The position numbers were made by a program, and so were the translations under genes. DNA of 64,000 bases from Tetraselmis striata (taxonomy: Eukaryota > Chlorophyta > Chlorodendrophyceae > Chlorodendrales > Chlorodendraceae): NCBI GenBank assembly GCA_006384855.1, contig VCJN01001835.1, positions 62,001-126,000 of the forward strand, read 5' to 3'. Below the pieces are notes generated by a model. The model did no database searches. It saw only the letters and a list, made by a program, of their open reading frames with translations, and was not told the origin of the DNA. Positions 22,701 to 35,498 of the stretch are shown one piece after another. Position 1 is the first letter of the stretch. Every line of letters begins with the position of its first letter.

Positions 22701-25700
22701 TGCCGTCCAGCTCCATGCTCTTCTGCAGCTGCCCCAAGCTGCCCTCCGCGCCCAGCGGCGCCTCCTCCGCGCCCTGCCCCAGCGGGCCCAGGCTCAGCTG
22801 CGGCACTTCCACCGTGGCCATACTCTGGCTCCTCACGGGGATGGACAGCCGCGGAATGGCGACCGACGCCTGCGGATCGCGCGGCGTCGGGCTGCAGCCG
22901 CTGTCGCTGCTGCTGCTGCTGCTGCAGTCCGAGTCGCTGTCGCTCCCCTCCATCTCCTGAGAAGCATCACAAACGCATGTCAACTGGGAAGCCTCGGCAT
23001 TTTGGCCTCACGCAGCAAGGATCGGCACAAGCAGCTGTGTCTAGGTATAGGACGGAGCAGCCTACCTCCAGCATGGCGAGGTCGTCCTCCAGGTCGCCGG
23101 TGAACTGCACACCCTCCGGCAGCGGAGCGCCCTCGCCAGAGCTGCTGCTCGACATGCTCAGCTCGCGCGAGGTCCCCGGCGAGGAGCCAGGCAGCGGGTC
23201 CAGCGGGCCGTCGCCATCGTGGGCGCGACTGCCTCCGGCAGTGGCGCCGCTGCGGGCGCTGTCTGGCGCCGCTCGGCTGGCCTGGCTCTCCCGGAGACTG
23301 GCCATGCGCTGCGGCAGGCCGGCGAGCGCCGTGCCCATGCTCAGCGCCCGCGTGCGGCTGCTGGCCTGCCCGCGGCTGCTAATCAGCTACATAGGGGGGG
23401 GGGGGGGGGGGGTCATAACCCTCAGAGGCACAACAACAGAAACAAACATTGGGGGAGGGGAGGTGGGGGGGGGGGGGGGGGTAAATTCAAGATCACAGGG
23501 AGTGCTACCAATAGTGCGGACCCATTTCCATCCAATTGCGGCCGTGCTGTAATAACCCATACAGGCACAGCGGCGCCACTCGTACCGGTACGGTATCACA
23601 CGCAAGATGCATGGAATGACTCCACGATCGCCACGGCGCTCGCGTGAGTTTGAATCAGATGTGCTGATTGCGCTTTTAAAACGCGAAACACAACAACAGT
23701 GCTACAGCCCATGCGAACGGCTGACACCGCTCTTGGTTTCGGAGCTGTAAATGCTCCGAAACCATGAAAACACGCGCAGTGGGTTGCACCTAGAGACAGA
23801 CAGAGCTAGAGATGCAGAGAGAGAGGGAGGGAGGGAGCTATAATGCTATATACATTGTTCCATACAACGGTCATCCACAATTCATCCACAAGTCATCCGT
23901 CATCCACCTTGGTAGTCCCCCCCCACCCAAGGAAGGGGGGGGGGGGGGGGGGGGGGGGTTGCAGAGTTCCTTCGGCATGTGGCTCAAGCAGATAAATCGA
24001 CAACCATCAAGAAATGATAGTTGGTGACTTTGGGATCCTCACCGGGTCGCGGCTGCTGTGCATGGGCGTGGGGTCCAGGGAGATCATGTGGCTGCGGACG
24101 TTGGGAGCGCTGACGGTCCTGTGGTGGCTTGGCGCCGCGCCTCCTGTGGGCGGCGGCCCAGGCGGCGGCACCGGCACCGGCACCGGCACCGGGATGGGCG
24201 GCTTGGGCCCGCAGCCCGACGAGGCGGCGGCGGCCTTGTCCACAAAGCCACGCAGCGGCGGCACCCCGCGGGGGCGCTCCTGGCCGGGGCGGTGCCCGCT
24301 GCTGGGGGCCGCATCGATGAGTGTGTAGCGGTCGGAGGGCATCCGGCTGGAGGATCCGCCATCCGGGTCTGGCGCTTGGCGTCCGCTCAGCCTGCAGGGA
24401 GAAACGCGAGAGCAGCCCAGTGCACCATCAGCTGTACATCACTAGCAATCAACATTTTGACAGAATAAAATATAAACATAACAGAAACCAGAAACGCACA
24501 CAGTGAAAAAAACCAAGCCTTATAGCGTTCAAATTGTATAACTGTAATAAGACTCACAGCCATGAACCGCTTTTGCACTACAGGTGCCAAGACAACCGTC
24601 AATAAATACCAATACTTACTCTTACCCTTACTGTTAAATATCAGATTGGGCTTGCATGCAACCTCTAAAAACATTGGCGTTGGTTCCGCTGTGGCTTCAT
24701 CTGGATTTGACCCCTCCTGGCATACAGGGTGGATTCGTATCATTCACAGTGTTTGTATTACCGCGCCGACAGCTGTACGAGCGCTCGTGTATGTGTATGC
24801 CCAGGTAGACGACATCACATTGCCTCAGAGTCAGGAGGGCGGAGGGGCGGGAAGGAAGGGGGGCTGACCTGGCGGAGGAGATGGCTGAGCGGTTGGTGGG
24901 GCGCGAGGAGGAGGGCCGGGAGCCCCACGGCTGGGCGGCGCCGGCCGCGTGGCACTCGAACTCTAGCGACAGCTCGCGCACCAGAAAGTCGCAGACGCGC
25001 AGCTGGAAGAAGCGGCGCACCATGTGGCCGCCCTTGTGCCCCGACAGCGCGGCCAGGACGGCGAGGTGGCCGCGCGCGAGCGCCAGGTGGTGCGCGCCGC
25101 GCATGGTGTGGTACAGCTTGACAAAGTTGAGGAAGTGGTAGTGCACGTAGAAGTCCACCAGCCGCTTGTCCGCCACCAGCGGGCAGCCAGGCACGGCAAA
25201 CGCCGCGGCCAGGATGTCCAGCGCCGCGCGGTGCATGTTGCCCACCTGCTCCTGGCTCACCTGCCCGCTCTCGTGGATGCGCTCCAGCACACGCAGGACC
25301 ACGCCGTTGGAGACGTCCACCTGCCGGAGGGGGGGGGGGGGGGGGGTGAGCACACCGCGGGCAGCGTCAGGCCTGCGAGCCCCAAGCGGCTCCACAAGAG
25401 AGAACTTTCTGCTCATGAAACTGTGCATTCAATCTTTTTATAGATAGGAATCCATAGGAACTGTATGCTGTTGCCGACTCACCAATAGGTGCGATTATTG
25501 TAAGTCTCAAATTGGGCTTGCATACCTATTGCACGCAACCCATAAGAACATTCGCTATGATCGCGTCTGTATTTGACCTCCCACAGGTAGGACAGGGTAT
25601 TACTCGCAGTGTTTGCATTTCTTCACCGGCGCCCATAAAGACACCAACAGACCATGTTTTTGTCCGGATATGATTTCCCTGCGGACAGATACTGTTCATG

Positions 25701-28700
25701 CGCTCTCTCAACTGCAACATTTGTACCAGTAACTTGCGGTAACTGTATGACTCGGCACAAGTACTGGTAGCTCCGCGCCGGCTCATCGAAGACGGCATTT
25801 GGGTGAATACCGAATAAAACTTCCTGCTGGTATGTCAGACTCAGACTACTTAGCCTGCTGAAGCAGGGGAGGGAGGGGGGGGGGGGGGGGGGGGGTACCA
25901 GGAAGGACATGGACTGCAGCGCGGCGCGGCGCGTGAAGCCCCTACCGGGCGTCAGCTGGTCGCTGCAGGCGGTGCGCGCGCTGCTGGCGGGCAGGCTGCT
26001 GCGCGCGGTGGACTGCGTGCCCAGCTGCCCCGCGCTCAGCCCGCCCACCAGCTCATCGTCGCCCGTCAGCGGCGCGGCGCCCGCCACCGTGCTGAGGCTG
26101 GGGAGCGGGTGGAATGCACTGGATGGCTGCCGCCTGCCTCTGGGCTGCGCCTCCGCCCCCGCCTGCGGCAACGCACCAACGTTGGGATCACACTTCCGGT
26201 AGTCAGACAACACTCCCTAGAGCGGTGGCGGCTACACGGCTCGGCGCAACAGGTGGCACCTCCCCAGCTGGAGGTGATCGTGCAGGTGGCCACAGGGCAG
26301 AGAAGACAGGGCAAAGGGGGGGTGCCTGCGCCGCCGGCTGCCGCCCCACAAGCTCCACGAGCGCCGCCCAGAAGCGCAGCGCGGCGAGCCGCATGCTGAA
26401 CACCTCCGCCGGGGAGAAGTCGGCTATGCCGGGCGGCGTCTTGTCGGTGCTGCCAAACAGCGGGCCTCGCGTGTAGCCCTGAAGCAGCGCCAGGCTGTCC
26501 TCCGCCTCCAGCAGCCCCGCGAGCAGCCAGCGGCCGAGCAGCGGCGAGGACGCGGCGCGCTGCGCGAGCAGCCCCAACAGGCGCAGCAGCGCGTGCATCA
26601 GGCATAGGTGCCCGCGCGCCCAGGTGGCCACGCGCCAGCGGCGCAGCAGCGCCTTGGCAGCCAGCAGCTGCTCCCCGCACAGCGCGACCACCTCCTCCGC
26701 CAGCCCGGGGGCACAACCGGCTGAGAGCCACTCGTGCAGCACCTGCAGGGGATTGCCAACGCACAGCCACGTAGGCAGACAAACATATACATATATCGGC
26801 TCCAGGTGGTTGCAAGGTAAACGCTAGTAAGGCATACTTGCATATGCCAAGATACAAATTCACGAAACGGATGCTGACGTCTCATCCTTGGACGCTTTTG
26901 CGCTCATTATTACTGGGGCGGTGACTGTTGGCTGAGGCAGCAATGACGGGGAGCGGACTGCTGACCTGCAGTTGCACTGTGAGGTGGTCCAGCAGCGCGG
27001 GGTCGGTGCCGGGCGCGCCCGGACGCTGGTCCAGCAGCTGCATCAGCACGCCGCGCACGCGCATCAGGACCGCGGGCGGCTGGCGGGCACGGCTGCGCTG
27101 CGAAGCGGCTCCCTCGGCCGCGGCTGCGGACGCCGCGGCGCCTGCGTCCAGCACGTGCGTCGCGGCGACAACCAGCGTGCGCAGGCGGCCGGTGCAGAGC
27201 AGCGGCCGGGGAGGCGGCAGCGTGTCGCCTGCCCCTGCGGCCTCCCCGGGCACTGGGGGCCTGGCCTCAAGGCGGCCGCCCGGGTCGGTGGCGGCCAGCT
27301 CGCAGGCAAGCAGGTTGGCGGGACTGCGCACGCCGGGCGACCAGTCGCCATTGGGGCCTGTCCGGCCCAGGCCCAGGCCATCCAGCTGCAGCAGCACTTC
27401 CAGGATGGCGCACTTGAGGCTGACGACACGCGGCTCGGCGGGGCCGCTGCGGGCGGCGGAGCTTGGCGGCGAAGGGGCGCTCGAGGCGGAGTAGCGCCGG
27501 CCCGTGGCTGCGCGCTGGAAGAGGTCGGCGGGCCAGTGCCAGCCGGCGCCGCCTGCGGGACTGGGCAGCTCGGACGTGCTGGGAAGCTCCCCTGCCATGC
27601 TGCTGGCGCTGCTGATGCGGCCTCCGCCGCCAATCACGCCCCGCATGCGCTTGTGCACCACCAGCGCGCCCAAGTCCGCGGCGATGAGGCTCTCCCCCAG
27701 CGTGCGGCCCAGCGAAGCCAGGTCCTGCCCCGCGCTGAGGCCGCCGCCGCCTGAGGCGCCGCCCGGCGCGTCCCCCGCCAGAGGGAAATTGAGGCTGGCG
27801 CGCACAGGGCTGAGCAGGTGGCCCTGCCGGCTGCTGCCACTCAGCGACGCGGCGGCGCGGCGGCTGCTGCGCGTGAGGCCAGTCGCGGCCGGCGTCGCCG
27901 CGCCGCCGCTTCCAGAGGCCGCCAGCTGCCCCAGGCCGCCGCCTCCGCCCGGCGAGGGCAGCGCGAGGCGCGGAACGTGGGGCTTGCTGCCGCTCCCAGG
28001 TGAGGACGCGGGCGGCTTGCTGAAGGCGCGCGCCGAGGGCGGGTCGCCGCGGCCTGCATCGCTGTCGGGCGTCCCGCCGCCGCCGTTGCTGTTCGTGGCC
28101 AGCGCGGACTGCCATGACACCACGACATACAGTCGGCACTTCAGTGAAATGCCAATTCCGCAAGTGTCCACCAAAGGTGCTGCGCACGCTGTGTGGGCAT
28201 AGAGCAAATAGACACTAGCTCTGCTCAGCTGAAAGGCAACCAGGGTAGCACGCGAGTGTATACTTGGCCGCCAGTTTGTGGGCGAGGAGTGGGTGCAAGA
28301 AGGGTAGGGGGGCAAGCGGCTAGACCTTGCTGCTGTTGGCAACTGACGCCACAATGGCATCCTCCGGGATGGACTGCGCGGGCGGGGCCGGCCGCCCCAC
28401 GGTTACTGCGCTGCGGCTGTGCGTGTCCGCCTCGGCGGCCCACATGGCGCTGCTCCAGTTGGCCAGCAGCAGCCCCTCGCGGCTGCCGTCGTCCGTGGTG
28501 CTGAAGGGGTTGAGAGTCGCGTCGTACGGCGCGTCTGCCCTCTGCGCGTTTGGGGAGCCAAGGTGGTGAGATGGCGGCTCAGTGCTGTGGGCTGGCAGGC
28601 ACGCTGCGCGCGCCTTCATCAAGGCGGCAACAGCACAAGCAGCATGCGGCGAGAGTAGCGCTGCAAACACTCGCTACACAGACATCTCTAGCGGCTCGGT

Positions 28701-31035
28701 AAGACAGGCATGCAGATCGATAGACTCAAACATCCCCTCGCAGAGCAATTCAAATCCAGAGCTGATGCATTCATCAATGGGAGTTGCTGATGTATCAGAT
28801 TCGGTGGCAGCTAGAGATAGTCAGCTGGACATCAGAGGGGTGGGGGGGGGGAGGGGAGGGGGAAGGGACCGATTGTCCAGCTTGAGAAGAAGCGAAGGCA
28901 GGGCCTCACCTTGCCCTTCTTGGCGCCAGCCACCGTGGCACCCTCGTACATCTGCTCGCTATAGTCAATGTACAGCGCGATGAGGTCCTCTGCCAGGCCG
29001 CAGCGGCCAGCGGCTGCAGCGACCGCGGGCAGTGAGATCGCCTCCACGAGCAGCTGCAGCAGCGCTCCCACCGCGGGCGGCCCTGCAGCGGACAGAGCCT
29101 CCTGTGCCGAGCGGGCCAGGCGGTCGCCCACCTCTGCAGCGGCACGCTCAGGCGCGCTGCCAGCGATGGCGAGCACCACAACCTGCGCCGCCTGGAGCGC
29201 CACCGCCCCGCCCTCAACGCCGCCCGCCAGGCCGGAGTGGCTCCCCACCAGCAGCTCCAGCACGTCTGCCTCAATGCTCGGGCCTGCCCACCAGCCCGCT
29301 CGGTCTCCTGCCGCCTACAGATCCACAGCCCCACACACACCTGTCAACCACCACCCAGCCCCCTCCCCTCCAAAGCGTGGCCGAGCGGATACGGCTGCCT
29401 GTTGCCATCACGCAGCTGCACCGCTGCCCTGACGGATGCAGCAATGGCCAGCAGCCGCACCTCGCAGCCCTTGGCCAGCCACGCAATCGCTTGGCTCGTG
29501 GCAAACAAGGGATGCCCCTGCAGGTGCACAGCAGTCAGCGGACAGTGACAAGCGGCTCCGCCGCGGCAAGGAAGTCATGGGGGGAGCGGGACCCAAAGAG
29601 GAGTCGCGACGACCCGCGACGAGGGCCGCGCCCGCGACTCGGCAAGTTCCCGCCCCCAACCGTCGCATAGCTATACGGTATAGCTAGCTGACGGGCTAGG
29701 TCGGCGGGGGGAGCGGCCTCGGGATGCGACGGCTACGCAACCTCCGCAGCGCCGAAGTAGTGGGGGCGTGGGGCAATGCAGCCGTGCTGCTGCATTGGAG
29801 ATCCTCAGCATGGCAGCCATTTCCTAAAGTACTGCATAGGCTAGAGCCCTTTGCACACCCCCTCAGCCCAAACGCAAGTTTGCATGCCCCCATACGCAAG
29901 TAAATGATGGCCGCATCCTACAGGCTACCTTCCTACCCCAGTGCCCGCATCCCTCCTACTCCCCCCCCCTGCCTGCAGCATTCCCACCACCCAACAACCC
30001 CATCGCCTTTGACACTATCTGTGCAAGTGCCTCTGTGTTGCGTGTTTCCATGTTTTCCGGATTGGCGTTGGGGGGGTGGCGGGGGTGTGGGGGGTTCACC
30101 TGCAGCGTGGCCACTGCCTCGCTCAAGCTTGAGTCTGCTACCACGCCAACACTGGGTGAGGCGGGCGCCAGCAGCTGCACCTCTGTGCGCGGCGTGATGG
30201 AAGTGAATGGCCGGCGCACTGACGCCATGGGCCACACGCTGGCGCCCGCACCGGCAGCGCCGTTAGGGCTTCCAGCGGCATTGGAAAACGCCGCTGCCGC
30301 CTCAGCAAAGCTGGTCACCGGCCGCCCCGCTGCGACGACAGCGGCGGCGCCGCCGTAGAAAGCTGCAGCGGGGAGGGTTGCGGCCTCCAGTGGCACCAGC
30401 GCCAGCCCGGGAGGAGAGAACTCGAAGCGGAGGAGTGCACGGCGGAGGCTGGGGGGGGCGCTGCCGGGGTGTGCAGCTGCCAGCAGCAGCAGGCCATCGC
30501 TCTGCGGCACCACCGCCAGCTCGTGGGCTGAGAGGCATGCCTCCACGCCCTCAGGCCCCTCCAGCAAGCCAGGGTGCCCCTGGAGCTCCGCCGCCAGCCG
30601 GCCCAACGCGGGCAGCAGCCCTGAAGCCGCGGCCTCTACAACGGCGTACGGCTTGGGAGGTAAGCTCACGACGCTCCCATGCCTGATGAGCTTGCCCGGC
30701 TTGATGGGGAGCGCGCGGGTGCGCACGGCGCTGCCAAGTCGATATGCTAGCCGCAGCGGCGGCGCCTTTTTGCTGGAAGCGCCGGCCAGGGCGGCCTCCT
30801 CCAGCCACAGCAGCGCAGGCGGCGCGCCAGGGGCACCCAGCGATGTGGGGAGGCTGGCTTCCAGCAGCGCCACCACCACCAGGCCATGCCCCTCCCCTTC
30901 CTCCCCCAGCACGCTGCGCGGCGTGCCGCAGAGCGAGCCGGGACCAAAGCAGCCACCCAGGCCAGCGGACGCCGGGAGCACGCGCACCTGGCGCGTGCCT
31001 GCCACCTGCTGCGCCCCCGCCACCGCAGCCACCAT
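19777..31035 (-). CDS. Giant multi-exon protein with C-terminal divergent (HFD) protein kinase, about 2,070 aa
   Basis: Exons: 31035-30100, 29314-28910, 28541-28326, 28108-26966, 26742-26326, 26126-25899, 25320-24869, 24391-24043, 23386-23066, 22956-22693, 22090-21794, 21699-21367, 21185-20925, 20816-20646, 20399-20124, 19927-19777. Phases agree throughout. Residues 1-1750 are mostly Ala/Leu/Gly-rich helical segments and Ser/Pro-rich linkers, perhaps an armadillo-type scaffold, with no named domain seen. The kinase begins near 1755: RIARGAYSTVFRC, Lys1787 in TLALK, an alpha-C-like FNEVNIL, VVHFDLKCDN with Asp1885, DFG at 1920-1922, EYIKSPEM and SDVWSMGCLLAEVVLGD. HRD reads HFD, a non-RD form; catalytic Lys and both Asp remain, so activity is possible. 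Introns after 26326 and 20925 need GC donors. The start is uncertain: 31035 is the first in-frame ATG, but the frame is open upstream to about 31110. The last exon ends in phase 1, so the true stop is unplaced. Confidence 0.8.
22385..22580 (+). repeat. MITE family copy, intronic in the giant gene
   Basis: GGCTTGCATGCAGCCTATAAG, GTCTACATTTATCCCCTGCC and TTGTTATTGCGCCGGCATCC follow the family order. An AT-rich insert of about 45 bp near the left end makes it longer than other copies. Confidence 0.7.
24640..24790 (+). repeat. MITE family copy, intronic in the giant gene
   Basis: Carries AGATTGGGCTTGCATGCAAC, ATTTGACCCCTCCTGGCA and ACCGCGCCGACAGCTGTA. The left end is worn. Confidence 0.75.
25480..25640 (+). 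repeat. MITE family copy, intronic in the giant gene
   Basis: Carries TCTCAAATTGGGCTTGCATA, ATAAGAACATTCGCTATGAT, TTACTCGCAGTGTTTGCATT and ends CACCGGCGCCCATAA. A short tandem of the GCATNC...CAACC segment is inside. Confidence 0.75.
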
Positions 31036-32298
31036 GCTGTCTACTCCCGCAACGAGACGAGCGCAATGGCCCGTCCGTGGGTCCAAGCGGGGGCAGACCA
31101 GCTAGCCAGTGTTGCCTCACGGGTGGGTAGACATGCTTCTCTCGCTCAGGAGCACCCTGTCTGGCGGCTACGCCTGCCTGTCAGCCTCCTGGGGGGCTGC
31201 CTGAGGCACCAGGGCAGAAGGTGCGCCGGGCGGCGGGTGGGGTTGGGGGCAGGGTCAGCCAGGGAATCGCAACCCTCTAAAACCCCCCCCCCCCCCCCCC
31301 CCCCCCCCACCCCCAACCCCCTGCAGTTGCCATCCAATGGCTCTGTTCTCTGTGCACCGAAGAGGGCCTCCCCTTCCCATATCATTATTAGCATTATCCC
31401 ACCAGCGGCGAAAACAGCACCTGGCGGGTCAGACTCGGGGTTGGTGTGCACAGAGCCGGGTGAGCGAGTAGATGCGCGGGCCGGGAGTGCGGGCACGACC
31501 GGGGTAGAAGGTGGTGACCCACTCCCGACCCACTCCCGCTCGCCGCCCTAGCTCCAGCTCACTGCTAGCTAGGGTGCTGGGGGCGCCTGCTGGAGCTTGG
31601 TGCTCGCCGGGCCCGGCCGAGGGGAATACTTTACGTCGTTGAAATAATAAAACACGCGCTACCGCGTGCGGAGCGCTTACCAGCACGCGACCGGCGGGCG
31701 GCTGTTCGCGGCCTCTCCGAGCAACGCTCCCCACGATCAAGTCGAGCAGGGACGTACCGGGCGATGTCCTAGATCCAGAAGCCAGCGACGTTGCGGGTCT
31801 TCCAACGCCACGCACGCCCAGTGGGCGGCTACTGAGGTGCGGAGAGGACCGGGTGCCAGCAGGCAGATCGCGCGGGAGATTGGCGCGGGGCGACGGCACT
31901 TGCTGACGCCTGCTTGGGCCAACCTGGCGCGCCGGTGCTACGAGCACCAGTAGTACGGTCGGTGCCGGCCTGGGGAGGGCGGCCAGCGCGGTGGAATGCT
32001 TAGGTCGCTATATGCTGTAATAAAAATATTAAGGATTATTCTTGGACGAATACCCGGTTAAAGATTACCCCCCAGGCAGGTAATTTTCCCTGCAGTCGCT
32101 ACCGGTACCGGTAATTTTTCAATCGTCTGAGCTTGTCGTCTGGCAGTAGAGTTTTACCAGTTTATATGCTGACTCTATATATCATTTGAAATCCTCAATC
32201 CTTGATCGCTACAGCAGGCAATCCCGGATATGACACGGACCGAATTAATATAGTATGAGAACATGATGTGGAAGACATGAGATGATCATAAACCACAG
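31036..32298. other. Upstream region of the giant gene
   Basis: May contain an upstream exon (the coding frame is open to about 31110 behind a possible acceptor). A C-run of about 26 followed by CCCCCACCCCCAACCCCCTG and CAG lies at about 31284-31326. ORFs at 31429-31953 on both strands are Arg/Pro/Ser-rich with no motif. From about 31950 on it is AT-rich and featureless. Confidence 0.4.
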
Positions 32299-32612
32299 GT
32301 AGGTAATGGGGTTTCCTCCTTTCCAAATAACCGCTTTATTCTGCTGCATATGCTGCATATGCTGCATATACGCGGCATATGCTGCTGGAACGGTACGGGT
32401 TATTCCTAGTCGTTCACCCGTCGCGCTGTGCCCCTTCGTGTGCTGCAGCACGAGCCGTAACAATTGAGCCTACTAAGTTCCAGTTTGGTTGTGTTCCACA
32501 CAGCGATAAACTGTCCCGTAACCTGTTGCGGGCAAAGTCACGGGATGTTCAAAGACCGCACCCGGCTCACCATCCGAGCATGATATTCTCGTATGTACGT
32601 CCGTGCGTTACC

Positions 32613-33498
32613 ATGCGAAATGGAGAAGACCCCGTCTCCGAGCCGACGCTCGAGTCGCTTCAAGCGGACATTCAAACCTAGTATCCGCTGTAGTTGAAGC
32701 TCACTTCATCGATGGCTCAATTGCCGGCTCGTGGACGCGGTGTTGATAGAGTCGGGGCACATGGCTCCGGGTCTCGGTAGCAGCACGACGCGCCACAGCC
32801 GGTAGTCGGCGGGGAGCCCAATGCGCCCCCATGTGCCATAGCAAGCCAAGAGCGGCCGTGCCGTTGCAAAATCTGCGAGTGACGAGGACGACTACTTCGC
32901 AGTGCTTCAGCTATTGCAGGGAGCAGAGCTTGATTACGAGCATGTTCGACCGGTTAGCCGGGTGCCCGGCATGTCCCCGCTACGGACCGACTTGACGAAC
33001 GACTACCTCAAGGCGGTTGACCGGCGTCCGCCGGCCCAAGAGGAGTACATTTGGATGGCGCGCTTTGGGGCTCACACCGCCGCTCTTTTCGTGGCTCTCG
33101 AGCTCATGCCCTACGATCCGGCTGCCAAGCATGACTTAACCTCCTACCTCGCGCGCGCTCGCAACCACGCCGAGGCCATCGCCAAGGACTTACATACGTT
33201 TTCGTCCAGCCTTCCTCCGGAGGCTGAACGAGATCAATCGTGTGCATGGTGGCCGATTGTGTTGGACGTGGTGCGGGCTCAGCATTTCCAGCCCGCAGCG
33301 GAGCACATGGGTTTGGCAATCTTTGGCGACTCGATGCGTGAGTACGAGCGCCGAGTCATCTTCGAGGCGACGGTCGTCAACAATGCTAAGGCTACGGCTA
33401 CCCCCCGCGTGCATGCGACACTCGCATGGCGCGGGCGTGGACCTGGGCGTGGGCGCGACGGCGGCCGTTGTAGCGGACGCGAAGGTGAGCATGTGTGA
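32613..33498 (+). pseudogene. Gag-like protein of YR element 2
   Basis: The start MRNGEDPVSEPTLESLQAD hits a stop after 22 codons. After frame breaks a long open stretch (DEDDYFAVLQLLQGAELDYE to a basic tail ending GREGEHV) aligns with element 1's second half: LTNDYLKAVDRRPPAQEEY, YLARARNHAEAIAKD, QHFQPAAEHMGLAIFGD. This open half shows which frame was ancestral, and that element 1 acquired its own stop and frameshift. Confidence 0.65.
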
Positions 33499-34002
33499 TG
33501 GCTTGGGGCGCCTTTCGCCGAAGCTGTCCGCGCTTTGCGAGGCCACCTTTCGGGGACCGCCTTGGTAGCTCAACGGCGAGATGAGCGGCCCGTGTCCGGA
33601 TCGAACCCCTTCCCCCTCTAGACGTCATTTATCCCTTCCTTGGTCCGGCGCTCCATGCAACAACAACCGAGTGCGGCTCAACCATCCGTACACTGGCACA
33701 TGACGGTTCAACAACCCGTCTCCCGTACCATTTCCTTGCGTCCTTCGGTTGTTACTTTACGGGTTACAAATGGTTTGCAACCACCTTCATCCGCGTGTGT
33801 ACATTACGTGCGAGACGCGCGCTACAAGCGCCACGGGCGCGTGGGGCGGCTCTCCTACTTGAACCTTGCCCCGCAAACCCATGCCGTATCTAACCCGTGT
33901 AGTAGCTACATTGCAACTGCCGGCAAATTAACGGACGTATCTGACTACTTTCCCGGATTTCCCAGCCCCATGCTGCTGCATAATGTATCAAACGTCGCAC
34001 TT

Positions 34003-34426
34003 ACGTAATTGACAAGCCCGAAGCTCTCGCCGCATCGGCAGCTTCACTTCGGATCCGTCTACATGAGGCCATCGACTAAGACGAGCTAAGACAACGCGCC
34101 CTCGACCTCCTCTCTTGATCCCCCAGCACCTCGACTCTCAAGAGCTACACTAGGAGGTTGGCATTGTTCGCCGAATTCTGTTACGAGTCGTACGAGAATA
34201 AGTCGGTGCAACCCTACTTGTCACCCACCAACACGTTCTTCGAGTTGCACAACATCGACCCCGTCGCTAAGGAAAGTTTGCACCTCATCACCGCTACTAC
34301 GCGTCGCGGCTTGCTAGTCAAACAACAACACCGCCATGATGAGGCTGTTGCCATGGGGGTCCCGCTATGTGCAGATGTTGCTTAGTCGTTTGTTGAACGC
34401 GCCGAGCTAGTGCTGCTGCTCCCCCC

Positions 34427-34459
<33 letters not shown>

Positions 34460-35180
34460 CCCGAGTACCGGTACGACTTCCGAGCCCTCATCATGGCCGC
34501 GGTCGTCAACTTCATGTTCTTTCCCCGGTGGCTTAGCGGCGCAGTGTCGTGTCGAGCATTGCGGGATGTACACGTGGACTCGTACACCATTACCCTGCAA
34601 GTTTTCAACCGCAAGAAGGGCCGGCAACGACGACTTACACGTGCTGCTCCTCCATGTGGCGAAGCACCCCCGCGTCGCCCGCCTTCTTCGGCTTTGCATC
34701 TAGAACGTCCATCAGTCCGTCCCCCCGCTCCCTATTTCCTAGGCCGAGACTAACTTTTGGATGTCACCCTGCTGAGCACTCCACCTCGTGGACTGCCGCC
34801 ATCATGTCGGACTGGCTTCAACGGCCGTTCGTCTCGTCGCGGTGCCGCCCTCCCGCCGGCACCTCCTGGAGCAGCTCGCACAACCTCATCCGGAACGGTA
34901 CGGCCGCCAACGCCATCGGTGTCCCGCTGCCCCACATCAGCCACATGGACGGGTGGACGCAACTCAAACGCCGTCTTGGACTACATATACCCTAATGCCC
35001 TCCCTCCACCTGGCGCGTGGTTCTTCTTCGGCCACATCGCGCCCCTTTGCCACTTCCAAGTTCAACAAGACTCCGCGGCAGTGGCCATGTCGGCGCATCC
35101 TACACGACATGGCACTACCCTTGCTTCGTCAATCTGCCGCTCTCTTCGTTCGCTCTTCTCCGGCAATACCAGACTCTACT
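34003..35180 (+). pseudogene. Tyrosine recombinase of YR element 2, decayed
   Basis: Recognisable blocks: KSVQPYLSPTNTFFELHNID, a C-run of 29 (34429-34457) inside the gene, YDFRALIMAAVVNFMFFPRW, GTSWSSSHNLIRNGTAANAI (the catalytic block, where His-x-x-Arg is now HNLI), AVLDYIYPNALPPPGAWFFF. Several in-frame stops and shifts separate them, so it cannot make an active enzyme. The linker at about 33790-34005 (RLSYLNLAPQT) is conserved with element 1 (RPSYLNLAPQT), suggesting that it was coding too. Confidence 0.75.
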
Positions 35181-35498
35181 TTGAAATGATTCGAACTATA
35201 GTTTACGGGTTCACCTCATGTCCTAACCGCTTTCTAGCTAGCTACTCGGGCTGCTAGAGCGGTACGGGTTACTATAGGTCACCCGTCGCTGTGCCCCTTC
35301 GTGTGCAACACGAGCAGACATAAAAACATCCGTGAGAGCTGAGCTTGCCATCTTCCTGTTTCGCTGTGTCCCACACAACGCCCCTCTTGACTTCGTTTTC
35401 CCTCCACACTTTCGCTAAATCTCTATGCCAATGCCGGATCTTGTCCTTGTAAACCCGCATGCGCGACCATTTTGGTAAAACAAGTCTCAACTTCGAAA

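Larger units (their letters stand above)
32299..35498 (+). mobile_element. Tyrosine-recombinase element 2, decayed copy with the same RT-less layout
   Basis: Order as in element 1: a 5' A repeat (about 32299-32505, TAATGGGGTTTCCTCC to TTCCACACAGCG), gag-like region, conserved linker, YR region, B1 (about 35161-35185), A2 (about 35190-35380) and B2 (35474-35498, GGTAAAACAAGTCTCAACTT). Proteins and repeats are clearly diverged from element 1, so the two are independent insertions. Again no RT segment separates the gag-like and YR parts. Confidence 0.8.

Noticed and set aside
31429..31953. A gene upstream of the giant gene (172 aa minus, 95 aa plus)
   Set aside because: The minus ORF starts at a non-ATG codon and both are low-complexity Arg/Pro/Ser sequence.
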